Shown: positions 53,801 to 62,229, counted from the stretch's first letter. The stretch: DNA of 64,000 bases from CAILZL01 sp963791615 (GCA_963791615.1 CAWBTE010000017.1:286063-350062); one strand, 5' to 3'. Notes: generated from the sequence alone by a model not told the origin. Made by a program: numbers and translations.

Positions 53801-53997
53801 AGTTTTTCATCGGGAATGACGCGCGAAGTGGGTTCGCCCAGCACCGCCAGCGGGCTCTGACTGGCCTCACTGCCCCACAGCAGCCAGTGCGGCCGCTCGG
53901 CATCCGGCACGAACAGCAGATGCACGCCACTGGCCAGCGAGGGCATCAGCGGCGGCGCGACCGGCGCAAGTTCGGTTGGTGGTGCGGGTTCGAGCAT
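50878..53997 (-). CDS. SNF2/SWI2-family DNA-dependent ATPase
   Basis: A 1039-residue protein. The N-terminal half holds a domain typical of bacterial SNF2 proteins with little known function. The ATPase core begins around residue 560: 'LRHYQGRGMSWL', Walker A 'ADDMGLGKS', Walker B-type 'VTLDEAQFIKN', 'ALTGTPVENH', then the second lobe with 'ICNHPAHYL', 'ALIFTQYREMGERL', 'SLKAGGTGLNL' and 'DRAYRIGQQRTVQVYKL'. Such proteins translocate on DNA and remodel bound proteins. It is translationally coupled to a SWIM protein downstream. Confidence 0.93.
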   Translation of the reverse strand: MLEPAPPTELAPVAPPLMPSLASGVHLLFVPDAERPHWLLWGSEASQSPLAVLGEPTSRVIPDEKLKLRRVRAYRLPLLEGAAQLAAIAQVELPRLPASVAVWSLAAKLGLELVAREQIVPRVLKQGGKQVARWCVTLNQAQDAQRFDELARSFPVAAHALPINTLSAPVEEATVQVWTAANLLHEFLDTLADQLVRLSQQLATQPLRKRKTGKPALTGVLPASPSILPWPKRWRDALTGADAEFVPNGLAERSVLTELRDWVQPVLAAAQSLRLHLQLNLPATIADEFTLRFALQTTDAAEVLVSAHDLFVQGELSQGEAARQLGCELRVAQEQLLQMLAVAARSFVFIEAELRKSHPESMVLKPRLVFEFLQQVSALEQSGVVVQLPQVLQPEHRQTLHMQMCIGGTDLNGKRSGSQTQLSYCWQAMLADATLSVADVEMLVELRTPLARFKNRWVLLNQRELAHAEKLLAQNVATGAGRQLSLPLALSLALTETITQPDSGLRIQVVAQGELAELVERIRARDAINELAPPAELRAELRHYQGRGMSWLVQLTQLGLGACLADDMGLGKSVQWLAYLLHRRALHVDDMRPVLLVCPTSVIGNWEREMARFTPDLPLLRHYGAERIQNADDFMIAATGRVVLTSYGLLRRDLPWLKDIEFAVVTLDEAQFIKNSASATARAARALQASERVALTGTPVENHLTELWSIMEFLNPGLLGPRETFRREIAIPVERYGREDVALRLRRMVAPFILRRVKTDPNVISDLPDKFESKVFCSLTREQASLYQNAVDESLAEIESAAGIARRGRVLALLTALKQICNHPAHYLREQGPLAGRSGKLDRLVEMLEQVLAEGDRALIFTQYREMGERLVRSLSRVQGKAVPFLHGGVSRVARDEMVRRFQEESRGSRLLVISLKAGGTGLNLTAATAVFHFDRWWNPAVEDQATDRAYRIGQQRTVQVYKLLCAGTVEEKIDQMLEAKRELAAQVVGQGEAWITELGNQELRELFALAPNAVVGDAPDMDEPEELPSRSARRVGNS

Positions 53998-54401
53998 CTA
54001 TGTCAGGGGCATTCAATCAACAATGCAGCAATCGGCAATCATGAACCAAGAAGGTGTCAGACACACTATTCCTGACGTTAAACTCTGGACGCTCGTCGCA
54101 GCGAGGACAAGCAATGCACAACCAATCCGAGAACAAGCTCACTAATCGTATTTAGACCGGCCTGGTGGTGGGCCTGCCGTGAGCTAAGACTGGCGGCGTT
54201 GGTCACGCCCTGCGCACACACGATTGAGGTCCAGAAAGCGCCAATGGCAACTGCTGATGCAGCGTGACCCGGATCTGGTTGAGCGATTGGGAAGATTATG
54301 GCGCACAGGGTGGGTCGAGCCTGCAAAGCTCAACGTTCGAGGTCGCGCGCTATGGAAATGCCGGGCTACGGGGACTCAGCCCAAGCTGCGATCACGACTC
54401 G
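53998..54401. other. Intergenic region without a recognised gene
   Basis: These 400 bp hold only short open frames with no domain or good ribosome site. A phrase reading GGTGTCAGACAC near 54053 is palindromic and recalls the ends of repetitive elements, but a full unit is not visible. The stretch may contain gene remnants and the promoter for the SNF2-SWIM pair. Confidence 0.5.
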
Positions 54402-54722
54402 CTACTTCATATCAAAATTGACCGTGCGGATCTTCTTGTAACCCCTGTCCCTGATGGTTTGCGCGATCTTGTCGAGTGATTTATCCAGCTTCGGCAGCGG
54501 GTCACTGCTGACGGCGGAGACCACCACTTCACGGTCCGTCTTGAGTTTGAGCGTGTCGCTCAGATAGGCCGCAATCTCGCCGCACTTCATCATTTCCTTT
54601 TTGACGCCACACTGCTGGCGTGACGGATAGACCGCCACGATAATGCTTTCCGGCTGCTGCAGACCGCAACCCGGCAGCAGCGCCAGCACGCCGAAAAAGG
54701 ACAGGACTCTTGTTGGCTTCAT
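54402..54722 (-). CDS. Small lipoprotein with an ExbD/TolR-like periplasmic fold
   Basis: A 106-residue product with lipobox LPGC (Cys19) and GAGGTG ahead of the ATG. The mature part has the strand-helix pattern of the ExbD/TolR periplasmic domain: 'ESIIVAVYPS', 'EIAAYLSDTLK', 'DREVVVSAVSSD', 'LDKSLDKIAQTIRDRGYKKIR'. Unlike ExbD it has no N-terminal membrane anchor and proton-pathway Asp, being held by lipid instead. Two Cys (about residues 38 and 47) could form a disulfide. No exbB or tonB gene is nearby. The match is by eye and the function is unknown. Confidence 0.6.
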   Translation of the reverse strand: MKPTRVLSFFGVLALLPGCGLQQPESIIVAVYPSRQQCGVKKEMMKCGEIAAYLSDTLKLKTDREVVVSAVSSDPLPKLDKSLDKIAQTIRDRGYKKIRTVNFDMK

Positions 54723-54767
54723 AAGCGCACCTCGCGCCCCAGATCATCGGCAGGTGCGCCGGAAACT

Positions 54768-54947
54768 TCAGCAGCAACGCTGTACGCCGCTCCACTTGCG
54801 TTGCTGCTCGGCCAGATAGAATGCACGGCGGTCGAGTATGGCTTGATCGGCATGATGCTGGTGATGATGCGCAAGGTAACGCTCGTAAGCATCGTCACCG
54901 CTGAGCTGGCGCAGGTATCCGAACAGTTGATGCAGCCAGTTGCGCAT
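54768..54947 (-). CDS. ybdD: YbdD/YjiX family small protein
   Basis: A 59-residue protein starting at the ATG at 54947; a TTG at 54953 overlapping the cstA stop is an alternative. It has the family pattern: 'MRNWLHQLFGYLRQLSGDDAYERYLAHH' in pieces, and the C-terminal CC ending. YbdD is encoded directly after cstA in many bacteria and is needed for transporter function in the related BtsT-YjiX pair (family knowledge). Here it is 3 nt after the cstA stop. Confidence 0.85.
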   Translation of the reverse strand: MRNWLHQLFGYLRQLSGDDAYERYLAHHHQHHADQAILDRRAFYLAEQQRKWSGVQRCC

Positions 54948-54949
54948 GA

Positions 54950-56992
54950 TCAATTGCTCAACTGCGTGGCGACATACGGGGTTTCAGCCAACGGCAGCAC
55001 GCTTGCGCCTTGCCTGACCCGCCAGCACATACGCAGCATGTCCAGAACAATGATCCACAGCAGCACCGCAAAAAATCCGGCGAGCAATGCATCCAGTCGC
55101 TGATTAAAGATCAATTGCGGTGCGATGGGGATCTGTACAGCAGGCAGGGTACCTGCGGCCAGTTTGTCGGCCATGGCATCGGCTGCGGCCAGAAAGCCAA
55201 TGCGTACTTCAGTGGAGAAAATCTTCTGCCAGGCAGCAGTAGTGGTCACCAGCGCCAGCCATGCCAGTGGCACGGCCGTCACCCATGCGTACTTCAGTTT
55301 CCCTTGCTTCACAATAATCGCGGTAGAGATACACAGCGCAATCGCAGCCAGCATCTGATTGGCGATGCCGAACAGGGGCCAGAGCAGGTTCACACCGCCA
55401 TTGGGATCAATCACGCCGATATACAGGAAGTAACCCCAGCCCAGCACCACCAGCGTGCTGCTGATAATGATGGACGGATACCATGAAGTTCTCGCCATCG
55501 GCTGCCAGGCATGCCCGAGCAGATCCTGCAACATGAAGCGCCCGACACGCGTACCCGCATCCAGTGTGGTCAGAATGAACACCGCCTCAAACATGATGGC
55601 GAAGTGATACCACAGCGCCAGCAAACCCTGACCAAAAGCCGATGACAGAATGCTGGCCATACCCACCGCCAGTGACGGCGCCCCGCCGGTGCGGGCAAAC
55701 AGGGTGGACTCGCCCATCTCGGCAGCCAGTGCATTCATCTGTTCAACCGTCACCGGAAAACCCCAGCTGCTGATCGTGGCAACTGCATCTGCCGGCAGGC
55801 TGCCCACAATGCCCGCCGGGCTGTTGATGGCAAAGTAGATACCGGGGTCGAGCAGCGCGGCAGCGATCAATGCAGTTACCGCCACCAGCGATTCCAGCGC
55901 CATGCTGCCATAGCCAATCAGGCGCACATCGGCTTCGCTGCTGATCAGTTTGGGCGTCGTGCCGCTGGCCACCAGCGCATGAAAGCCGGAGATCACGCCG
56001 CAGGCGATGGTGATGAACAGGAACGGAAACATCTTGCCGGCAAACACCGGCCCGGTGCCGTCGATGAATTGCGTGACTGCCGGCATCTTGATTTCCGGAT
56101 TCACCAGCACCACGGCCACCAGCAACAAGCCAATGGTACCCAGCTTCAGGAAGGTCGACAGATAGTCACGCGGCGCCAGCAGCAACCACACCGGCAACAC
56201 GGCGGCGACCAATCCATAGGCAATGACAAACCACGCCAGCTGCAAGCCATCAAAATCAAACATGGCGTATAGCGCGGGATACTTGTTCAGCATGCCACCG
56301 GCCACCACTGCGGCGATCAACAGCGTTACGCCAATCAGCGAACCTTCCAGCACCCGACCCGGACGAATGTTGCGCAGATACAGGCCGACCAGCACAGCAA
56401 TGGGAATAGTGGCAAATACAGTGAAGGTAGCCCATGGACTGTGCTTCATGGCGTTGACCACCACCAGTCCCAGCACGGCGATCAGAATGATCATGATCAT
56501 CAGTGTGCCAATCAGGGCGGCGTAACCTCCGACGGGGCCAAGCTCATCTTTCGCCATCTGCCCCAGACTGCGCCCATTGCGCCGCATGGAGAACAGCAAT
56601 ACCGTCATGTCCTGAATGCAGCCAGTCACCACCGCGCCAACCAGAATCCACAGCGCACCGGGCAAGTAACCAAACTGCACGGCAAGAGTCGGCCCGATCA
56701 ACGGCCCGGGACCGGCAATGGCCGCAAAGTGATGCCCAAACACGATCCACTTGTTGGTGGGCACGAAGTCACGGCCATTGTCGAGCCGCTCAGCAGGCGT
56801 GGCGCGCGTAGCATCAAGGGTCAGCACTCTGGCAGCCACCCAGGCGCTGTAGAAGCGATAGGCCAGCGCATAGATGCACAGCGCCGCAACAATAATCCAC
56901 ATCGCATTGATGGACTCGCCGCGTTGCAGGGCGACACCGCCGAAGGCAATAGCACCCACAATTGCCAACAGAGACCAGAAAAGTTTTTTCAT
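54950..56992 (-). CDS. cstA: Carbon starvation protein CstA (pyruvate/peptide transporter family)
   Basis: A 680-residue inner-membrane protein with about 16-18 hydrophobic helices. Family signatures are 'PTNKWIVFGHHFAAIAGPGPLIGP' split in motifs, 'FVPTN', 'SGFHALVASGTTPKLI', 'ILTTLDAGTRVGRF' and 'LLWPLFGIANQMLAAIAL'. CstA and BtsT import pyruvate, and CstA has also been linked to peptide uptake during carbon starvation. It forms an operon with ybdD. The start at 56992 has no clear ribosome site. Confidence 0.95.
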   Translation of the reverse strand: MKKLFWSLLAIVGAIAFGGVALQRGESINAMWIIVAALCIYALAYRFYSAWVAARVLTLDATRATPAERLDNGRDFVPTNKWIVFGHHFAAIAGPGPLIGPTLAVQFGYLPGALWILVGAVVTGCIQDMTVLLFSMRRNGRSLGQMAKDELGPVGGYAALIGTLMIMIILIAVLGLVVVNAMKHSPWATFTVFATIPIAVLVGLYLRNIRPGRVLEGSLIGVTLLIAAVVAGGMLNKYPALYAMFDFDGLQLAWFVIAYGLVAAVLPVWLLLAPRDYLSTFLKLGTIGLLLVAVVLVNPEIKMPAVTQFIDGTGPVFAGKMFPFLFITIACGVISGFHALVASGTTPKLISSEADVRLIGYGSMALESLVAVTALIAAALLDPGIYFAINSPAGIVGSLPADAVATISSWGFPVTVEQMNALAAEMGESTLFARTGGAPSLAVGMASILSSAFGQGLLALWYHFAIMFEAVFILTTLDAGTRVGRFMLQDLLGHAWQPMARTSWYPSIIISSTLVVLGWGYFLYIGVIDPNGGVNLLWPLFGIANQMLAAIALCISTAIIVKQGKLKYAWVTAVPLAWLALVTTTAAWQKIFSTEVRIGFLAAADAMADKLAAGTLPAVQIPIAPQLIFNQRLDALLAGFFAVLLWIIVLDMLRMCWRVRQGASVLPLAETPYVATQLSN

Positions 56993-57022
56993 GTGTGATC
57001 CATGCTTGTTATGTGTTCTTTC

Positions 57023-57055
57023 CAGTAGCGACGGGTTTGAAACCCGCTGCTATGG
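57023..57055. repeat. REP-like palindrome overlapping the apbE stop codon
   Basis: The arms TAGCGACGGGTTT and (reverse complement) TAGCAGCGGGTTT pair in 11 of 13 positions around a short GA loop. The core GGGTTTGAAACCC resembles the palindrome at 22117-22140. The TAG stop of apbE (57050-57052) lies in the right arm. Confidence 0.55.
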
Positions 57056-58021
57056 AGCCTCAAGCCCCTTCGAGTACAACACCTTGCCATCCGGCGCGAC
57101 CAGTATGGCATCGACATCATTCATCTGATTGTAGATCTTCATGGCCGCCTCAGGCCCGAGCACGAACGCAGTCTTGGACAGACCATCCGTCTGCGTGGCC
57201 GTAGGCGCAACGATGGTAGCACTGCGCACCTTGCTGGCCGACTTGCCGGTCCTGGGATCGATGATGTGATGAATACGCTGACCACCCTCATCAAAATAAC
57301 GCTCGTAGTCGCCTGAGGTGGAAAACGCCGTATCATTGAGCGGAATTTTCGCAATCAATCTGCTGGCGTCGTCGGGATGGCGAATGCCGACTATCCACGG
57401 CTTGCCGAAGCGATCACCGATGATGCGCGTATCACCCCCGGCTGTGACCGAAGCATGCGTGATACCACGCGCCTGCAACAGGGCAATGCTGCGATCCACG
57501 GCATGGCCTTTGGCAAGGCCACCCAGATCAATGCGCACGCCGGCTTGTGAAAACCGGATGGTCTGCTGTTTGGCATCCAGCAGCAGATGTCTGTAGTTCA
57601 CGGCGGGCAGCGCCGATTTGATCTGCTGCTCGGTGGGCTTTTCACGCGCGCGAAAGTCATACATGAAGCCAACGCTGGCATAGGTGATATCAAACGCACC
57701 CTGGGTAATACGCGAGAACTCCACGGCCTGGGTGAGCAGATCAAACAACTCCTTGCTGATCTTCACCGGATGCCGGGCTGCCTCGGCATTGACTTTCGAC
57801 ACCTCGCTGGTTGGCTTGTAGGTACTCATCGCCGCATCAAGCCGACGCATCTCATTCAGTACTGCATCAATCGCCTGATGGCCTTGAACAGTGGTATCCG
57901 TCCACACCTCGACAGTCATGCGTGTGCCCATGATGCCGTCGTCAATGCGACTGACCCACTCGGCACGGGCTGCGAAACTCGCCAGCAAACAAACAACGGC
58001 TGCGAATCCATTACGAATCAC
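57050..58021 (-). CDS. apbE: FAD:protein FMN transferase ApbE
   Basis: A 323-residue exported protein with a signal peptide ending near 'FAARAEW'. Family motifs are 'GIMGTRMTVEVW', 'FDITYASVGF', 'RIDLGGLAKGHAVDRS', 'TAGGDTRIIG' and 'HHIIDPRTGKSA'. The enzyme attaches FMN to Thr/Ser of NqrB, NqrC or RnfG-type subunits in the periplasm. Its start overlaps the ttcA stop by 4 bases (ATGA). The last residues come from a repeat, which supplies the stop codon. Confidence 0.93.
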   Translation of the reverse strand: MIRNGFAAVVCLLASFAARAEWVSRIDDGIMGTRMTVEVWTDTTVQGHQAIDAVLNEMRRLDAAMSTYKPTSEVSKVNAEAARHPVKISKELFDLLTQAVEFSRITQGAFDITYASVGFMYDFRAREKPTEQQIKSALPAVNYRHLLLDAKQQTIRFSQAGVRIDLGGLAKGHAVDRSIALLQARGITHASVTAGGDTRIIGDRFGKPWIVGIRHPDDASRLIAKIPLNDTAFSTSGDYERYFDEGGQRIHHIIDPRTGKSASKVRSATIVAPTATQTDGLSKTAFVLGPEAAMKIYNQMNDVDAILVAPDGKVLYSKGLEAP

Positions 58022-58905
58022 GGCAACTCCGCCCCTGAGTCAAATGTGGCATCAACTTCCGTCACCGCAAAGCTGGCCAGCAACTCCGGCGTGATCTCGC
58101 GCAGGTTACGCAAGGATGCAAAATCAAAAACCTTGGGATCGGCCAGATGCGACGGCACTACATTACGCAGCGCCGAGAAAATGGTTTCGCTGCGGCCGGG
58201 ATGCTCCATCTCCCAAGCCTTCAGCATGTTCTTGATGATGCGTCGCTGCATGTTTTCCTGTGAGCCGCACAGGTTGCAGGGAATGATGGGAAACTTGCGC
58301 GCATTGGCGTAGCGCTCGATTTCGCGCTCGGCTACATAGGCCATGGGACGGATCACGATGTTGCGGCCATCTTCCGACAACAGCTTGGGTGGCATGGCCT
58401 TGAGCTTGCCACCGAAGAACAGATTAAGGAACAGCGTTTCGATGATGTCGTCACGATGATGTCCCAGCGCAATCTTGGTAATGCCATTGGCAGCGGCAAA
58501 GGTATACAGCGAACCACGTCGCAGCCGTGAACACAGGCCGCACATGGTCTTGCCTTCGGGCACCACGCGCTTCACCACGCTGTAGGTGTCCTGCTCAAGA
58601 ATGTGGTACGGCACGCCCAGCGCCTTGAGATACTCCGGCAGGGTGTGCTCGGGATAATCCGGCTGCTTCTGATCCAGATTCACTGCCAGCAATTCAAAGT
58701 CCACCGGCGCACGCTGTTGCAGCGACAGCAACATGTCGAGCATGGTGTAGGAATCCTTGCCGCCCGACAGGCACACCATCACCTTGTCACCGGCTTCAAT
58801 CATCCTGAAATCTTCAATGGCCTTGCCCACTTGGCCACGAATCTGCGCTTGCAGTTTCTTGAAGTTGTTGGACATGGACTCGGGCTTATCGACAACGGCA
58901 TTCAT
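58018..58905 (-). CDS. ttcA: tRNA 2-thiocytidine synthetase TtcA
   Basis: A 295-residue enzyme with the PP-loop SGGKDS at 47-52 and two Cys pairs, C122-GL-C125 and C210-NL-C213, which hold the iron-sulfur cluster. 'LGHHRDDIIETLFLNLFF' is another signature. TtcA puts sulfur on cytidine 32 of certain tRNAs. It is co-translated with apbE. An ATG at residue 11 is a possible shorter start. Confidence 0.95.
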   Translation of the reverse strand: MNAVVDKPESMSNNFKKLQAQIRGQVGKAIEDFRMIEAGDKVMVCLSGGKDSYTMLDMLLSLQQRAPVDFELLAVNLDQKQPDYPEHTLPEYLKALGVPYHILEQDTYSVVKRVVPEGKTMCGLCSRLRRGSLYTFAAANGITKIALGHHRDDIIETLFLNLFFGGKLKAMPPKLLSEDGRNIVIRPMAYVAEREIERYANARKFPIIPCNLCGSQENMQRRIIKNMLKAWEMEHPGRSETIFSALRNVVPSHLADPKVFDFASLRNLREITPELLASFAVTEVDATFDSGAELP

Positions 58906-58966
58906 TCAGACTTGCTCAACACGGTAGTTCTTGAAACCGACACACATCAGGCAAACATCAGAGGCA

Positions 58967-60460
58967 TCAAACCAGATACTTGCTTTCGACATAGCGCAGC
59001 CAGGGCGCCGCCGACAGCGGTCGGCCTGTTACCTGCCTGACCAGTTGTGACGCCGGCAGCGTGGCGCCGGCACTGTAAATTTTTTCGCCCAGCCATGCGA
59101 ACAAATTCTGGAACTGTCCCTGTGCGATCAGCTCATCCAGATTCGGCAGATCGGCACGGATGCGTTCCATCAACTGCCCGGCAATCACCGCACCGATGGC
59201 ATAGGAAGGAAAATAGCCGAACGCCCCTAACGCCCAGTGTATGTCCTGCAAACAGCCCTCGGCATCGTTGGCAGGCGTCACGCCCAGACGACTGGCCATG
59301 CCTTCATTCCAGGCTTCGGGCAGATTCTTGACCGCCAACTCACCACTCAGCAATTGCAGCTCCAGTTCATAGCGCAGCATGATGTGCACCGGATAGGTCA
59401 GCTCATCGGCATCAATGCGGATCAGGCTGCGCCGCACCTGCGTCAGCGTGCGGTACAGATTTTCCGACTGCCACTCCGGGCCCGCCACGCCGAGATGCCT
59501 GTACAACAGCGGTTGCAGGTACTGTTGGAACTCGCGGCTGCGGCCAATGAACATTTCCAGCAACAGCGACTGGCTTTCATGCATGGCCATGCCCGCATCG
59601 TGGCCCGCCGGTTGCGTGCGCCAGGCCAATGGCAAGCCCTGGAAATACAGTGCATGTCCGGTTTCATGGATCACCGCCATCAGACCCGACAGGACGTCCT
59701 GCGGCGCGAACCGCGTGGTGATGCGTATATCGCCCGGCACGCCGCCGGTAAATGGATGATCACTTTCGTCGAGGCGACCTTGATCAAACGAAAATCCCAA
59801 TGCCTGCATCAATTGCAGCGCCAGCGCGCGCTGCTTGCTGGTCGTGACTTTGGCATTGACGGGCAACAGCTCGCGCCCCTGTTGCTTTGCAATGGCCTGC
59901 TGTATCAGCTCCGGCAAACGCTGCGAGAGAACCGTGAAAATGCGATCGATCTCGGCCGTACTCAGCCCGGGACTGAATTCATCCACCAACGCATCGTAAG
60001 GTTCCAGCTTCAGCGCCTGACCTAGTAACTGGGCGCGATCCCGCACCAGTTGCACTACTTCTTCAAGGTGCGGCGCGAATTGTTTGAAGTCCTGCTGGGC
60101 ACGCGCATCGCGCCAACGCAACTCAGCAGTCGCCGTGGCCTTGGCCAGCCGTGCGATCAGGGTATGGGGAACCGCGATGGCATGTTCATACTCGCGACGC
60201 ATACAGCGCAGATTGGCCTGCTGCCAATCTTCAAGACCGCTGGCGCTGGCCGCAGCGCGGTCAAGCAGGCGGGGGATCTTCGGCTGCGCCAGCAGGGCGT
60301 GACACTCGGTAGACAGCACTGCCAGCTGGTCGCCACGTTGTTCGACACTGCCACGCGGCATCAGGGTCGCCGCATCCCAGCGCAGCAGATCCGTCGCCGA
60401 CTTCAGGGCATACAGACGGCGAAATTCCTGCTCGAGTTGCTGGTAGGGGGAGGCGGGCAT
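58967..60460 (-). CDS. M32-family metallocarboxypeptidase
   Basis: The ATG at 60460 gives 497 residues; an earlier in-frame start adds 14 unlikely residues. The protein is mostly helical. It has the zinc motif HETGH at 265-269, 'HESQSLLLEMFIGRSREF' with the third zinc ligand Glu, and the family motif 'DEFSPGLSTAEID'. M32 carboxypeptidases (Taq type) remove C-terminal residues from peptides in the cytoplasm. It is a separate unit behind ttcA. Confidence 0.93.
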   Translation of the reverse strand: MPASPYQQLEQEFRRLYALKSATDLLRWDAATLMPRGSVEQRGDQLAVLSTECHALLAQPKIPRLLDRAAASASGLEDWQQANLRCMRREYEHAIAVPHTLIARLAKATATAELRWRDARAQQDFKQFAPHLEEVVQLVRDRAQLLGQALKLEPYDALVDEFSPGLSTAEIDRIFTVLSQRLPELIQQAIAKQQGRELLPVNAKVTTSKQRALALQLMQALGFSFDQGRLDESDHPFTGGVPGDIRITTRFAPQDVLSGLMAVIHETGHALYFQGLPLAWRTQPAGHDAGMAMHESQSLLLEMFIGRSREFQQYLQPLLYRHLGVAGPEWQSENLYRTLTQVRRSLIRIDADELTYPVHIMLRYELELQLLSGELAVKNLPEAWNEGMASRLGVTPANDAEGCLQDIHWALGAFGYFPSYAIGAVIAGQLMERIRADLPNLDELIAQGQFQNLFAWLGEKIYSAGATLPASQLVRQVTGRPLSAAPWLRYVESKYLV

Positions 60461-60644
60461 ACAGGGCGGCGAAGCAAAGATTAAGGGACGGCATTGTACC
60501 AACCCAATCCCGGACGCCCGTGCCCCGGATACGCGTTGACCGGTAAAGATGGCCGGTCACAAGCGCTTTCCAAAGGCGAGCTGATGGCCCTGAAAAAAAA
60601 CTCTGCCAGGCTATTGCAAGTTGCCATTCCTTGAACCACTATCA

Positions 60645-60801
60645 GTCCACAAGTAGATGAAACATAAGCATTTTTCGGTTTCCCTCCCCCCATGAAAAAT
60701 GCTTGTGTTGTAAAAATGCAACGGTAGCCAGTGCTCGGATGCCCCCCTTTCTGAGTACTGTTCACAGGCCAGTAGCCCTCAACCAAGCTACTGGCCTTTT
60801 T
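60645..60801 (+). ncRNA. Candidate intergenic small RNA with own promoter and terminator
   Basis: On the plus strand a promoter-like pair TTGCAA (60614-60619) and CACTAT (60637-60642) with 17-bp spacing precedes this stretch. It contains an 11-bp hairpin (AAGCATTTTTC, 60666-60676, with 60694-60704) whose 17-nt loop is C-rich (CCCTCCCCCC). It ends in an 11-bp terminator hairpin (60766-60776 with 60787-60797) plus TTTTT. Both flanking genes are on the minus strand, so this plus-strand terminator has no coding partner. The octamer AAAAATGC recurs three times in the region. No known RNA family was recognised. Confidence 0.45.
60766..60801 (+). terminator. Intrinsic terminator on the plus strand between two minus-strand genes
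   Basis: The stem AGGCCAGTAGC/GCTACTGGCCT (11 bp, perfect) has a 10-nt loop and is followed by TTTTTC. It is well formed and lacks any upstream plus-strand coding gene, which supports the small-RNA candidate. Confidence 0.8.
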
Positions 60802-60852
60802 CTTGGGCGCTTACTACGAAAAATGCCCTGAAAATCCCCTGAGGGAACCCAA

Positions 60853-62229
60853 CTACGGCATCGCCGCAAAGCCCAGACGCACCCGCAATCCCGGCTGTGC
60901 GTCTTCCAGTGACAGCCCGGCGTGGTGAAAACGACACACTGCAGCGACCAGACTCAGACCCAGTCCAGTACCCGGTTCGGCTTGCGCAGAATTGAGCCGG
61001 ACGAAGCGCTGCAGCACCCGCTCGCGATCCGCAGCGGGTATTCCGGGGCCGTTATCCTGAACGCTGAGCACCACATGCTGGGCATCCCGCCTGACCTGTA
61101 ACTCGACCTTGCCACCGGACGGGGTGTACTTGATGGCGTTGTCGAGCAGGTTGGCGATGGCATGTGCCAGCAACTGGCGGCTGCCCTGAATGGTGGTCGG
61201 CTCCAGCTCACCGGTGCGCAGCGTGATCCCGCGCTCCTCCGCCAGCGGCGTATACAACTCGGCAATCTCGCCTGCCAGCTTGCCCAGATCCAGCGCGGCA
61301 ATTTCTGCACTGGCCGCGCCGCTCTGGGCCTGGGCAATGCGCAGCAGCGATTCCAGCGTGCGTAACAGCGCATCCGCATCCTGCATCGCCGCTTCAATCG
61401 ATTCGCGACCCTGGCCGGGCGCATCAGCCAGAGCCCGCTCAAGGCGCAGACGCAGGCGATTGAGCGGGCCACGCAAATCATGCGCAGTACCATCAATCAC
61501 GAAGCGCAGCGCCAGTGTGAGCTGCTCAATACGTTCCAGCAGGCCATTGAGCCCGCCCGCCAGTTCATCCAGTTCATCACCCGCGCCACTCACCGGCAGG
61601 CGACGTGCAAAATCACCTTTGGCAATTTCCTGTCCGGCTTCAGCAATGGCATGCACCTGACGCAGTACGCGGCGATTCATCCAGATCGCGATGACTGAGC
61701 CAATCAGCACCATCAGCACCAGCGCCAGCGTACCCATGCGCTGCATCACGGTCGCCAGACGGGCGCGCTCCACCACGTCGGTACCGATCAGCAAGCGGTA
61801 ACCATCGGGCAGGGTCACCAGCGCGGCGCGGATGGGATGCTGTTCCGGACCCTGTTCAGTTGCGACTTGCACATCAAACTCGAACCATTTATCGCGCTGG
61901 GTTGTCAGTGCGGGCCAATTGTCCAGATTGCCGGCCAGAGCGTGCAGCTCGGCATCCACCAGCAGGTACACGGCGCGGGAGCGATCCAGACTTTCACTGC
62001 GCTGACGGATGACCGAGACCAGCCCGCGCAAGCCCAGCGACGAGTATTGTTCGGACAAGCCCTGTAACTGCGCCTCCATCAGATTCTCGGCAGCCGTATC
62101 CACGGCGCGCAGCGTCAGTACATACACGCTGCCGAACAGGATTGCGGTGGTGAGCGCTGACACCGTGATGTAGATCAGCGCGAGCCGCACCACGCTGGTA
62201 CGAAAGAATGTGCGGGATACTCGCAGCAT
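60853..62229 (-). CDS. Sensor histidine kinase
   Basis: A 458-residue inner-membrane kinase. The first helix is at about residues 15-40, a periplasmic sensor spans 42-160 and a second helix 165-184. Then come a HAMP segment ('VLRQVHAIAEAGQEIAKGDF'), phospho-acceptor H250 in 'GTAHDLRGPL', the N-box 'LLDNAIKYTPSGG' and 'DNGPGIP', 'GTGLGLSLV'. It overlaps the response regulator by one base, so both are translated together. The signal is unknown; no target gene is adjacent except the upstream GTPase gene. Confidence 0.9.
   Translation of the reverse strand: MLRVSRTFFRTSVVRLALIYITVSALTTAILFGSVYVLTLRAVDTAAENLMEAQLQGLSEQYSSLGLRGLVSVIRQRSESLDRSRAVYLLVDAELHALAGNLDNWPALTTQRDKWFEFDVQVATEQGPEQHPIRAALVTLPDGYRLLIGTDVVERARLATVMQRMGTLALVLMVLIGSVIAIWMNRRVLRQVHAIAEAGQEIAKGDFARRLPVSGAGDELDELAGGLNGLLERIEQLTLALRFVIDGTAHDLRGPLNRLRLRLERALADAPGQGRESIEAAMQDADALLRTLESLLRIAQAQSGAASAEIAALDLGKLAGEIAELYTPLAEERGITLRTGELEPTTIQGSRQLLAHAIANLLDNAIKYTPSGGKVELQVRRDAQHVVLSVQDNGPGIPAADRERVLQRFVRLNSAQAEPGTGLGLSLVAAVCRFHHAGLSLEDAQPGLRVRLGFAAMP

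Noticed and set aside
54224..54479. Short plus-strand frames in the gap after the SNF2 gene
   Set aside because: No domain, no ribosome site, and one overlaps the end of the lipoprotein gene antisense.
60481..60786. 101-residue minus-strand frame between the carboxypeptidase and kinase genes
   Set aside because: Composition is not protein-like and it runs through two stable hairpins on the other strand.
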